This document shows, piece after piece, positions 8,288-15,612 of a DNA stretch of 33,041 bases; position 1 is the stretch's first letter, and every line of letters starts with the position of its first letter. The notes beneath the pieces were generated by a model. The model was not told the DNA's origin. It was given only the letters and a program-made list of their open reading frames with translations, and did no database searches. The stretch lies in the NCBI RefSeq assembly GCF_014637085.1, contig NZ_BMEU01000034.1:1-33041 (forward strand), written 5' to 3'. This DNA is from Comamonas phosphati (GTDB taxonomy: Bacteria > Pseudomonadota > Gammaproteobacteria > Burkholderiales > Burkholderiaceae_C). A program made the position numbers and the translations under genes.

Positions 8288-8596
8288 ATGATGGATGGTC
8301 TGATCACCGGCCGACTGACCGGTATTCCCGAAAGCCGCGTGGACCGCAACCGCCGCCCCTACATGGTGGCGCGCATGCGGGCCAATGCGGGCGATGGCTC
8401 CTCGATTCCCGTCAATATCGTGTCCTTCGATGCAGCGCCCTGCGCGGTGCTGCGCAGCCTCTCCGAAGGCGATGCGATCGCTCTGCGCGGCAGTTTCACG
8501 CCCAAGGTCTGGATCGACCGCCAGGACCAGTCGCATGCCGTGCTCGACGTGGTGGCCCAGCAGGTGCTGGCGGCGCCCAGCCTTTCGGATCTTTGA
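8288..8596 (+). CDS. Small SSB-like OB-fold protein
   Basis: A 102-residue protein whose pattern (ITGRLTGIPESRVDRNRRPYMVARMR, SIPVNIVSFD, GDAIALRGSFTPKVW) matches the beta-strand layout of single-stranded-DNA-binding OB folds, but without the long acidic C-terminal tail of canonical SSB. It is best described as an SSB-like or PriB-size nucleic-acid-binding protein; function is not established. It sits between metI and metQ on the same strand with its own strong terminator behind it, so it is probably an independent insertion in the met locus rather than a transport component. Confidence 0.7.
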   Translation: MMDGLITGRLTGIPESRVDRNRRPYMVARMRANAGDGSSIPVNIVSFDAAPCAVLRSLSEGDAIALRGSFTPKVWIDRQDQSHAVLDVVAQQVLAAPSLSDL

Positions 8597-8616
8597 TCGC
8601 CGCCTTGCGGTCCTCG

Positions 8617-8651
8617 AAAAGCGCGCCCAGGCCATGCCGGCGCGCTTTTTT
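8617..8651 (+). terminator. Rho-independent terminator after the OB-fold gene
   Basis: An 11-bp perfect stem (AAAAGCGCGCC, 8617-8627, with GGCGCGCTTTT, 8639-8649), 11-nt loop and a run of six T. It lies 21 bp after the OB-fold stop and 150 bp before metQ, so metQ needs its own promoter. Confidence 0.9.
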
Positions 8652-8802
8652 GTGCAGGCTTCGTCGGCTGGCGTTTTGCAGCGCCCTTGTGCCATTCAGT
8701 GCTTTGCATGTGAGCAAACTGTCTGAAGCAGCCGCAGAAAAGGCGTCGGGCGGCAGTAAAGTGTTCCCATTCGTTGTTTATTTGCTCCCACAAGGATTCC
8801 TC

Positions 8803-9603
8803 ATGCTGAACAAGCGCACGCTTTTGCGCAGTACCCTGGCCGTGGCAGCGGCTGCCACCCTGGACTTTGCCGCCCAGGCCCAGGACAAGACCATCAAGCT
8901 GGGTGTGACGGCCGGCCCGCACGCCCAGATCATGGATGTGGTCAAGAAGGTGGCGGCCAAGAATGGCCTGAACATCAAGGTGGTGGAGTTCGGCGACTAC
9001 GTTCAGCCCAATGCCGCCCTGGCCGCCGGCGACCTCGATGCCAACAGCTACCAGCACCGTCCCTACCTGGACGCCCAGGTCAAGGACCGCGGCTACAAGA
9101 TCGGCTGGGTGGCCGATACCGTCAACTTTCCGATCGGCATCTACTCCAAGAAGATCAAGAAGCTGGCCGACCTGCCCACGGGCGCCAAGTTCGGCCTGCC
9201 CAACGACCCGACCAACGGCGGCCGCGCCCTGCTGCTGCTGCAGGCCCAGGGCCTGATCAAGCTCAAGGACCACGCCGGCCTCAAGGCCACGCCGCTGGAC
9301 GTGGTCTCCAATCCCAAGAAGCTGCGCTTCGTGGAGCTGGATGCCGCCCAACTGCCGCGCTCGCTCGACGATCTGGACGCCTCGACCATCAACACCAATT
9401 TCGCGATCTCGGCCGGCCTCAATCCCAGGGCCGACGCGATTGCGCTGGAAGCGGTGAAGAACCCCTATGTCAACATCCTGGTCGTGCGTGACGCCGACAA
9501 GCACCAGCCCTGGGTGGCCCAGCTGATCAAGTCCTACCACTCCGACGAAGTGCGCCAGTTCATCGACAAGGAATTCAAGGGCTCGGTGTTCCCTGCGTTT
9601 TGA
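8803..9603 (+). CDS. metQ: Methionine-binding periplasmic protein MetQ
   Basis: A 266-residue NlpA/MetQ-family solute receptor that delivers methionine to MetNI. ATG 8803 opens a signal peptide (MLNKRTLLRSTLAVAAAAT...AQAQ) and follows an AAGGA site; the longer in-frame ORF would cross the terminator at 8617-8651 and is rejected. The mature protein has the family motifs KLGVTAGPHAQIM, GDLDANSYQHRPYL, PNDPTNGGRALLLLQ and STINTNFAISAGL. There is no lipobox Cys, so it would be a soluble periplasmic protein, unlike lipidated E. coli MetQ. Separation from metNI by an OB-fold gene and terminator implies separate transcription. Confidence 0.95.
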   Translation: MLNKRTLLRSTLAVAAAATLDFAAQAQDKTIKLGVTAGPHAQIMDVVKKVAAKNGLNIKVVEFGDYVQPNAALAAGDLDANSYQHRPYLDAQVKDRGYKIGWVADTVNFPIGIYSKKIKKLADLPTGAKFGLPNDPTNGGRALLLLQAQGLIKLKDHAGLKATPLDVVSNPKKLRFVELDAAQLPRSLDDLDASTINTNFAISAGLNPRADAIALEAVKNPYVNILVVRDADKHQPWVAQLIKSYHSDEVRQFIDKEFKGSVFPAF

Positions 9604-9609
9604 GCAGCT

Positions 9610-9705
9610 CCCCCTGAGTCGCCTACGGCGCCTTCCCCCAGGGGACGACGCCCTCGCCGCGAGGCGGCTCTTGCTCGGCGTCTCTGACCTGTGCCGTGCC
9701 AGCTT
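9610..9705 (+). repeat. Stop-codon-associated GC-rich repeat, copy 2
   Basis: It starts CCCCCTGAGTCGCC 6 bp after the metQ stop, with a shortened central stem (CCCCCAGGGG) and then GACGACGCCCTCG and GGCTCTTGCTCGGCG segments matching copies 1 and 3 in order and orientation relative to the upstream gene. Confidence 0.7.
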
Positions 9706-9760
9706 TGTGGGGGATGGTTATATATAAAAAGCATAGCTGCAAGCGCTCTTTATTTCTGGA

Positions 9761-9784
9761 TTTTGGATGGTTATCCTTCCAAAA
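9761..9784. terminator. Hairpin between convergent metQ and nitroreductase genes
   Basis: TTTTGGATGG (9761-9770) and CCTTCCAAAA (9775-9784) form a 10-bp stem with one mismatch and a TTAT loop. Runs of T on one side and A on the other would let it act in both directions between the two convergent genes. Confidence 0.45.
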
Positions 9785-9817
9785 CCAAGAAATCGATGGC
9801 GTGAGCAGCTATTGTTT

Positions 9818-10522
9818 TTAACCAAGGATCTGAAACCACTCGCCCAGCGGCGCGCGCGTGGTGCGGGTCTCATTGACGGGCGCTGCGGCATCGGCCCAGC
9901 CCAGGGCCAGGCCGCAGACGATGTGGTGCTCCGCGCCCAGGCCCAGCACGCTGCGCACGGTTTCGGGGTAGGAGGCCAGGGCGCCGATGGCGCAGCTGGC
10001 CAGGCCCTGGGCCGCGGCGGCCAGTTGCAGGCCGTACAGCGCCATGCCCAGGTCCATATAACCGCCCGGGCCGAAGCGCGAGTCTATGGAGACCACCAGG
10101 GCCACGGGCGCATCGAAGAAGCGATAGTTGCGCGCGAACTGCGCATCACGCCCCTCGCGGTCGTCTCGCGCCACGCCCAGGGCGCCATAGAGCGCCTGGG
10201 CCGAAGCCACCTGGCGCTTGCGCAGCTGCATGGGCATGGGGCGCGGAAAGTAGGCATAGTCCTCGCATTCGGGGGCCTGGCCGTGGAAGTCGGCCAGCAA
10301 GGCAGCGGTCAACTGCTGGCGCAGCTCGCCCTGCACGGCCCAGAAGTGACCGGGCTGCAGATTGCCGCCGCTGGGCGCCTGGCGGGCCGTGGTCAGCAAC
10401 TGTTCCAGCAATGGCTGCGGCACGGGCCGGTCCAGAAAGGCGCGCATGGAACGGCGCTGCTGCATCAGCTCCATGGCTTCGGAATGGACGGCGGAAAAGG
10501 TTGCGGTGTCTGCGGTGTTCAT
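9818..10522 (-). CDS. Nitroreductase-family flavoprotein
   Basis: A 234-residue FMN-dependent oxidoreductase of the nitroreductase superfamily. Visible marks are the N-terminal RRSMRAFLDRPVP (phosphate/FMN-binding Arg and Ser), ARQAPSGGNLQPGHFW (about 46-61) and the C-terminal GLALGWADAAAPVN with the family's conserved gly-rich loop. No signal peptide, so cytoplasmic. It begins 15 bp after the thiolase stop on the same strand and is probably the last gene of the bioY-ligase-thiolase unit. Its natural electron acceptor is unknown; the genomic link suggests an enoyl or related step on an acyl substrate, but this is inference. Confidence 0.85.
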   Translation of the reverse strand: MNTADTATFSAVHSEAMELMQQRRSMRAFLDRPVPQPLLEQLLTTARQAPSGGNLQPGHFWAVQGELRQQLTAALLADFHGQAPECEDYAYFPRPMPMQLRKRQVASAQALYGALGVARDDREGRDAQFARNYRFFDAPVALVVSIDSRFGPGGYMDLGMALYGLQLAAAAQGLASCAIGALASYPETVRSVLGLGAEHHIVCGLALGWADAAAPVNETRTTRAPLGEWFQILG

Positions 10523-10537
10523 CGCTTCAAAAATATT

Positions 10538-11740
10538 TCATGCCCGGGTGGTCCCCAGGCCTTGCACCAGACAGGCTGCGCCGATGCCGCCGGCGCCGGC
10601 AATGGCCGCCAGGCCCCAGGGTGCCGCTTCAGGAGATGCTTGCAACTGGCTCAGCACGCGCACCAGCGCAATGGCGCCCGAGGCGCCGATGGGATGGCCG
10701 CGCGCCAGTCCGCCACCGCCGGTGTTGATGGCCTGCGGTTCCAGGCCCAGCTCCCGGCAGAACGCCAGGCCTTGCACGGCAAAGGCGTCGTGCAGCTCGA
10801 TGGCGGCGATTTCATGGGGTGTGAGCGCGGCTTGCTGTTTGTGTGCTGCGCGCTCCAGCACGGTGCGCGCCGCCAGGGCGGCGGCCAGCAGCGGGGTTTC
10901 GGGGGCGGCGCCCACGGAGGCGCTGGCCACCCATCGGGCGAGCGGGCGCAGGCCGTGGCGCCGGCAGGCCTCGGGCGTGGCCAGCAGAAGCAGGGCCGCT
11001 CCGTCGGCCTTGGCAGAGACGGTCAGGGCGCTGAGCGCGTAACCGTCGGCGTCGCTCCTGTCCCGACCGGCTCCGCGCGCCACAACAGGCATGCGCGCGG
11101 CGCGGCCGGCCGTCATGGCGCGCGGGTAGGCATCGCATGCCAGGCCGGCGATCGGCGCGATCTCGTGGCTTTGCATGGCCTGTGCAGCCAGCGCACGCGC
11201 ATGCGCTTCCAGGGCATAGGCTTCCTGCTCGGCACGGGTGAAGCCGTGCGCCAGCGCATAGTCGGCGGCCGATTGCAGCAGGTCGGGGTCGCGGGCGGGA
11301 TCGGGGGCAAAAGGCGGGCGCTCATAGATTTGCGGCGCTTCGCCCGCATGGCGCGGCCGCGTCTGGCGGATGGGGGCACGGCTCCAGGCTTCGACCCCGC
11401 CGGCCACCGCGATATCGGCCTGGCCCGATTGCAGCAGGCCGGCCGCCAGCGCCACGGCGTCCAGGCCGGAGCAGCATTGGCTGTCGACCGACTGGGCCGC
11501 ACAGCGCTCGGACAGGCCCGCGGCCAGGGCCAGCATGCGCGCCGGATTGCCGCCGGCGCCCAGGGCATTGCCCAGCACCACGGCATCCACGGCTTCAGGG
11601 GGGAGCCCGGCGCGGGCCAGCAGCGCTTGCAGCACCGGTGCGCCCAGCTCATGCGCGGCCAGCTGCGCCAGGGCGCCGCCCACGGGCGCCACGGGGCTGC
11701 GCATCCAGCCTGCAATCAGTACCGGGGGCAGGGCGTTCAT
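10538..11740 (-). CDS. Thiolase-family protein (YhfS-like), lacks the second catalytic Cys
   Basis: A 400-residue thiolase. ATG 11740 is supported by a 4-bp ATGA overlap with the ligase stop and by homology starting at the extreme N-terminus. Catalytic features: nucleophile Cys89 in VDSQCCSGLDA, HDAFA (317-321, usually NEAFA), and His349 in GGGLARGHPIGASGA. The expected C-terminal CxGGGxG motif reads IAGAGGIG (380-387), placing Ala381 where the acid/base Cys normally sits. Family thiolases condense or cleave acyl-CoA units; loss of the second Cys suggests altered or one-directional chemistry. It is in a bioY-ligase-thiolase-nitroreductase run, as in the Bacillus bioY-yhfT-yhfS operon. Confidence 0.85.
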   Translation of the reverse strand: MNALPPVLIAGWMRSPVAPVGGALAQLAAHELGAPVLQALLARAGLPPEAVDAVVLGNALGAGGNPARMLALAAGLSERCAAQSVDSQCCSGLDAVALAAGLLQSGQADIAVAGGVEAWSRAPIRQTRPRHAGEAPQIYERPPFAPDPARDPDLLQSAADYALAHGFTRAEQEAYALEAHARALAAQAMQSHEIAPIAGLACDAYPRAMTAGRAARMPVVARGAGRDRSDADGYALSALTVSAKADGAALLLLATPEACRRHGLRPLARWVASASVGAAPETPLLAAALAARTVLERAAHKQQAALTPHEIAAIELHDAFAVQGLAFCRELGLEPQAINTGGGGLARGHPIGASGAIALVRVLSQLQASPEAAPWGLAAIAGAGGIGAACLVQGLGTTRA

Positions 11741-13272
11741 GGCGCGGTTGTGCCCGTTTTCCAGGGCTGCAGCCAAGGCAGGCCGGCATGGGCCAGATCC
11801 TGCTCGTTGCGGCCGGCCAGGACGGCCGCCAGGGCCTGGCCTATGCGTCCGTGGTCGGTCTTGCCGCTGGCCGTGTGCGGCCAGTGCGGGCACAGCCACC
11901 ACTGGCGCGGAGCCTTGAAGGCTTCCAGCCGCTCGCGCACCCAGGCGGTCAGTGCCATGGCGTCGGGCCGGGCTTCGTCGTTGTGATGCGGGGTCCAGTG
12001 CAGCACGGCGTGGACCTGCATGCCGCGCAGCGGATCGCCCTGGCCGTGCAGCGAGACCTGCGCGATTTGCGGATGCGTGAGCAGCAGGTTCTCGACCTCC
12101 TCGGGGAACAGGTTCTTGCCCTGGGTGACGATCATGCGACTTTGCCGCCCGGCCAGGCACAGCATGCCGTGCTCGTCGATATGGCCCATGTCGCGCACCG
12201 ACAGCCAGGGGCCGTCGCGCAGCACGGAGGTGCGGTCGTGCGAGTCGCCCAGGTAATCCATGAACAGCATGGGGCTGCGCACGTAGATCAGTCCGTCTTC
12301 CGGGCTCTGCGGTGCGCTGTCACCGGGTTCGGCCAGCGTCCGGATGTCGATTTCCACATTGCTGAAGGGCCGGCCCACGGCCTGGGGCGAGCAAGGTTCG
12401 TCGGCATCCATCCAGGCGACGAAGCTGGCTTCCGAGGCACCATAGAACTCTATGATGCGCGCTTTGGGGAACAGCGCCCGCAAGGCCGGCGTATGGGCCC
12501 GCATCCAGCGCGCGCCGCTGATGGTGATCAGCTCAACCTGCGGGATGGGCGCGAGCTTGCGGTGTTCGGCCCACTGCAGCATCAGCAACAGCTGGCTGGG
12601 CACGGCGACCAGGCAGGGCGCTTCGCCGGCGGCCAGGGTGCTCAGGCAGCGCGAGGCGGAGAATTTCTCCTGCACCACGGCGCCCACGCCATACCAGAGC
12701 CCCTGTATGGCGCCGAAAAGGAACAGCGAGTGCGAGATGCGCCCCGGCGACAGCGTGCGCTGGGCCGCCACGGCGCCGAAGTCCTGCAGGCCCACGCGAA
12801 AGCTCTCGGTCCAGGAGCGGTGGTGGCGCATGAAGCCCTTGGGCATGCCCGTGCTGCCCGAGGTAAAGCCCGTGTAGAACGGGCTGGTGGGCGTGGCCGG
12901 GTTCATCGTGCAGGCTGTGGCGGGCAGCCAGCCGGTGATGCGCTCGCGCACGGCATCGGGCCAGTCCGGGTCGGCCACGGCTGCGCAGCGCCCGCTGTGG
13001 ATGATGGCCAGAAAGTCGATCAGGCGCTCCAGCGTGCTGCGCTGGCCGTCCAGCAGCACCATGGCCGGAGCCTGCTGCGCCGCCAGCGTGGCCGAGCGGC
13101 GCAGGACTTCCCCATGCACCTGGGCAAAGGTCCACTGCGTGGTTTCGTTCTGCAGCGCGACAACGTCAGGACGCTCCTGCGCCCAGTGCGCCAGCGGCCC
13201 ATGCACCAGGGTCCAGCATCCTTCCAGCGGCGCAGCCAGCGGATGTGGCAATGGGGATGGGCTTGCTGTCAT
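11737..13272 (-). CDS. AMP-dependent acyl-CoA ligase (YhfT-like)
   Basis: A 511-residue adenylate-forming enzyme activating a carboxylic acid with ATP and CoA. Motifs in order: phosphate-binding loop TSGSTGMPKG (137-146), EFYGASEASF, GLIYVRSPMLFMDYLGD, the adenosine-binding RDMGHIDEHGML, GRQSRMIVTQGKNLFPEEVE, and the C-terminal catalytic Lys in TASGKTDHGRI. The start at 13272 overlaps the bioY stop by 4 bp (ATGA) and its own stop overlaps the thiolase start likewise, so the three are translationally coupled. The upstream extension to 13695 is a shadow of bioY. Coupling to bioY suggests the acid is a biotin precursor, perhaps pimelate-like; the substrate is not readable from sequence. Confidence 0.88.
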   Translation of the reverse strand: MTASPSPLPHPLAAPLEGCWTLVHGPLAHWAQERPDVVALQNETTQWTFAQVHGEVLRRSATLAAQQAPAMVLLDGQRSTLERLIDFLAIIHSGRCAAVADPDWPDAVRERITGWLPATACTMNPATPTSPFYTGFTSGSTGMPKGFMRHHRSWTESFRVGLQDFGAVAAQRTLSPGRISHSLFLFGAIQGLWYGVGAVVQEKFSASRCLSTLAAGEAPCLVAVPSQLLLMLQWAEHRKLAPIPQVELITISGARWMRAHTPALRALFPKARIIEFYGASEASFVAWMDADEPCSPQAVGRPFSNVEIDIRTLAEPGDSAPQSPEDGLIYVRSPMLFMDYLGDSHDRTSVLRDGPWLSVRDMGHIDEHGMLCLAGRQSRMIVTQGKNLFPEEVENLLLTHPQIAQVSLHGQGDPLRGMQVHAVLHWTPHHNDEARPDAMALTAWVRERLEAFKAPRQWWLCPHWPHTASGKTDHGRIGQALAAVLAGRNEQDLAHAGLPWLQPWKTGTTAP

Positions 13273-13877
13273 GCACGGCCGCCGAAGCGCCAGTCGGGCA
13301 TGCCGCGCGCCACGGCGTGCACGATGAGGGCGCACAGAATGCACTTGATGAAGTCGCCGGGCACAAAAGCCAGGGTCACCTTGAAGGCCTGGGCCAGGCT
13401 CAGGCTGGCCATCTGCATCAGGCCCAGCACGCCGAACGCATGCAGGCAGACCAGGCCGCCGAGCAGGGAGGCAACGAAGGCGCTGATGGCAATGCGGCGG
13501 GGCGAGGGCTGGGGTGACCCTTTGAGAAATACGGCCATGAGGGCGCCCACGATGCCGGCCGCCAGCGCATAGCCGATCAGATAGCCTGCGGAAGGCGCCA
13601 TGAACACGGCTATGCCGCCGCGCCCGCCCGACAGCAGCGGCAGGCCCAGGGCCACGGCCGCCAGGAACAGCAGCATGGATTGAAAGCCGCGCCACGGGCC
13701 CAGCATGACACCGGCCAGCATGACGCCCAGCGACTGGATGGTGATGGGCACGCCCAGGGGCAGATCAATCTTGGGAATCAGGCCCATCACGGCCATGAGG
13801 GCGGCAAACAGTGAAACCTGGGCCATGGAGCGTGCGCCGCTGCGCGATACCGTGGGGGACGAAGAGGCGTTGGACAT
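13269..13877 (-). CDS. bioY: Biotin transporter substrate-binding (S) component BioY
   Basis: A 202-residue integral membrane protein with about six hydrophobic segments. Diagnostic BioY motifs are PLGVPITIQSLGVMLAG, GLPLLSGGRGGI and MAPSAGYLIGY, plus the late FVPGDFIKCI. BioY captures biotin and works alone or with the EcfA/EcfT energy module encoded upstream. AGGAG lies 7 bases before the ATG at 13877. The gap to the EcfT gene (13878-14070) is mostly filled by the third copy of the GC-rich repeat. I saw no clear BirA-type box upstream, so biotin control is unproven here. Confidence 0.93.
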   Translation of the reverse strand: MSNASSSPTVSRSGARSMAQVSLFAALMAVMGLIPKIDLPLGVPITIQSLGVMLAGVMLGPWRGFQSMLLFLAAVALGLPLLSGGRGGIAVFMAPSAGYLIGYALAAGIVGALMAVFLKGSPQPSPRRIAISAFVASLLGGLVCLHAFGVLGLMQMASLSLAQAFKVTLAFVPGDFIKCILCALIVHAVARGMPDWRFGGRA

Positions 13878-13971
13878 CGAAACTCCTGGAGAAGCGTAAT
13901 CGGTTCTTGGTTGATATAGGCAGAAAAATTGACTCTTATGATGCTACGCATCTACGAATGAAACCGGCGCG

Positions 13972-14070
13972 GCGCAGGCGCGGGCACCGAGGAAGGGCCG
14001 TCCCGCACCGAGGGTGTCGTCCCCCTCCCGCGCAGCGAGAGAGGGGGAGGGCGCGAAGCGACTCAGGGGG
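13972..14070 (-). repeat. Stop-codon-associated GC-rich repeat, copy 3
   Basis: On the minus strand the EcfT stop TGA is followed immediately by CCCCCTGAGTCGCTTCGCG, then a strong stem-loop (CCTCCCCC...GGGAGGGGG) and GACGACACCCTCGGTGCGG, the same order as copies 1 and 2. It separates the ecfA-ecfT pair from bioY. Confidence 0.7.
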
Positions 14071-14664
14071 TCATCTCCCTAGCCTTGCCCACAGGGCATC
14101 AGCGACGCGGTGCGTGGCCTGCAGCATATGTATGGTCAGCGGGGCGATCAGGCGCAGCCCGCCGGCACGGCCCGTGCGCAGGCGGTGGGCGTCGTCCAGC
14201 TTTTTCCACTGCACGAAGAAATGTTCGGTAAAGCGCAGCATCAGGGCGATCTGCAGGGCCACGCGCTCCGGCGAAACGCCCAGCGGCCGCAGCGGCCCGA
14301 GCAGGCGTTCCAGCACCTCGACCAGATCGCTGGGGCGCGTGGTCACCGTCAGTGCCACACCCAGGGCCGAGGCGCAGACCAGGCGCAGCGCGCTGACGGC
14401 CGCCAGAGCGTAGTTTTGCATCAGCGCATGAAAGCCGGCCACGAGCAGCGCGGCAATGATGACCGAGCGCATCAGGCGCCGAGCCACCTGGGTCGCCTCG
14501 CCGAGCGATGCCCAGAGCAGGGCGCAGGCCACGGCCGCAGCGGCCAGAACCCAGGGGCTGACCGTGAGAAACAGCAAGGTGCCCAGCACGGCCATGAGCA
14601 GCAGCTTGCTGCCGGCGGCCCAGCCGTGCAGCCAGGTGATCTGTTCGCTGTAGAGGCTACCCAT
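14071..14664 (-). CDS. bioN: Energy-coupling factor transporter transmembrane protein EcfT (BioN)
   Basis: A 197-residue membrane protein with four or five hydrophobic helices and the cytoplasmic coupling region of EcfT proteins: RFTEHFFVQWKKLDDAHRLRTGRAG (about 142-166) with the ARG-type motif that contacts the ATPase. The short length fits BioN rather than the longer shared EcfT of group II systems. It overlaps the upstream ATPase gene by 8 bp, indicating coupling, and bioY lies about 190 bp downstream on the same strand. Together they would form a BioMNY-type high-affinity biotin importer. Confidence 0.88.
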   Translation of the reverse strand: MGSLYSEQITWLHGWAAGSKLLLMAVLGTLLFLTVSPWVLAAAAVACALLWASLGEATQVARRLMRSVIIAALLVAGFHALMQNYALAAVSALRLVCASALGVALTVTTRPSDLVEVLERLLGPLRPLGVSPERVALQIALMLRFTEHFFVQWKKLDDAHRLRTGRAGGLRLIAPLTIHMLQATHRVADALWARLGR

Positions 14665-15418
14665 GGAGGTGTTCCAGCTGGGGCATGGATGCCAGCCGCA
14701 GGGCCACGTCGGCCTCGTAGGCCGTGCAGACCCGTGCGCCGGGGCCGTCCTGGCGCACCTTGCCGGATTCCAGCCAGATCACGCGCTCGAAGCCGCGCAC
14801 ATGATCCAGCACATGGGTGGAGACCAGGACCTGCTGCGGCGCCTGGGCAATGTCCTGCGCCAGGCGGGCCTGGCCGGGCAGGTCCAGGCTGGCAAAGGGC
14901 TCGTCCAGCAGCAGTACCCGGGGCGCCGCAATCAGCAGGGACAGCCAGCACACCTGCTGGCGCTGGCCCTGGCTCAGGCTGGCTACGGCGCGTTCGGCCC
15001 AGTGCGCCAGGCCCCGCCGGGCCAGCAGGGCGCGGGCCTGTTCCCTGGCCTGCTGCCTGGAAAGCCCGGCCGGGCGCAGGCCCAGCGCCAGCTCTTCCTC
15101 CACGGTCGGAAAAATGATCTGGTCGTCGGGGTTCTGGAACATCAGGCCCACCAGGCCGGGGTGCTGGGCACGGGCGGCATGCAGAGCGTGCCCGGCAATG
15201 GAGACGCTTCCGGCCTGGGGCAGATCCAGCCCGCACAGCAGGCGAAACAGGCTGGTCTTGCCTGCGCCGTTGTCGCCAATCAGCCCGATGCGCCGGGTGT
15301 TCAAGTCAAGGTTCAAGTCTTCGAACACCGTGGTGATGCCGCGTCGCAGCGTCACGCCTGCCAGCCGCAGGCCGCCGTGAGAGCTGCTTGGCAAGCTGTT
15401 TTCTGGGCTCACTGGCAT
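14657..15418 (-). CDS. bioM: Energy-coupling factor ATP-binding protein EcfA (BioM)
   Basis: A 253-residue ABC ATPase with Walker A GDNGAGKTS (48-56), Q-loop region LMFQNPDDQIIFPTVEEE typical of EcfA proteins, signature LSQGQRQQV, Walker B VLLLDEPFASLD and switch His in VSTHVLDH. The Q-loop QNPDDQ motif separates it from ordinary importers and supports an ECF assignment. A purine-rich AAGGGA lies ahead of ATG 15418. It heads the ecfA-ecfT pair; the promoter should lie between 15419 and 15610, where I see no recognisable riboswitch. Confidence 0.9.
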   Translation of the reverse strand: MPVSPENSLPSSSHGGLRLAGVTLRRGITTVFEDLNLDLNTRRIGLIGDNGAGKTSLFRLLCGLDLPQAGSVSIAGHALHAARAQHPGLVGLMFQNPDDQIIFPTVEEELALGLRPAGLSRQQAREQARALLARRGLAHWAERAVASLSQGQRQQVCWLSLLIAAPRVLLLDEPFASLDLPGQARLAQDIAQAPQQVLVSTHVLDHVRGFERVIWLESGKVRQDGPGARVCTAYEADVALRLASMPQLEHLHG

Positions 15419-15612
15419 GCCGTCCCTTTTTGGGGGCTGGGCAATGCAAGACCGCGGCGGCCGTTGATGGCACAGGCAGGCAAATACAGCGGATCAGTCA
15501 CAGGATGCATAAGTCATGGAATACCGGGAGCAGGCGGCAAGCCCATCTGCCGTCGCGGTATGGTGTTCGGCGAAGGCGGATTCTAGCGCCGCGAATTTCC
15601 TTCAACTGTCTA

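Noticed and set aside
8593-8802. N-terminal extension of metQ
   Set aside because: It would begin upstream of a strong terminator and lacks homology; the signal peptide starts at 8803.
9767-13572. Long plus-strand frames (739 and 644 codons) over the nitroreductase, thiolase and ligase genes
   Set aside because: Antisense shadows; the opposite strand carries motif-complete enzymes with coupled starts and stops.
13878-13971. BirA (biotin) operator upstream of bioY
   Set aside because: Only an isolated half-site-like TCAACC is seen; no paired inverted repeat with the expected spacing.
15419-15610. Possible riboswitch upstream of the ECF ATPase gene
   Set aside because: Inverted repeats are present but no conserved core (cobalamin, TPP or other) could be recognised.
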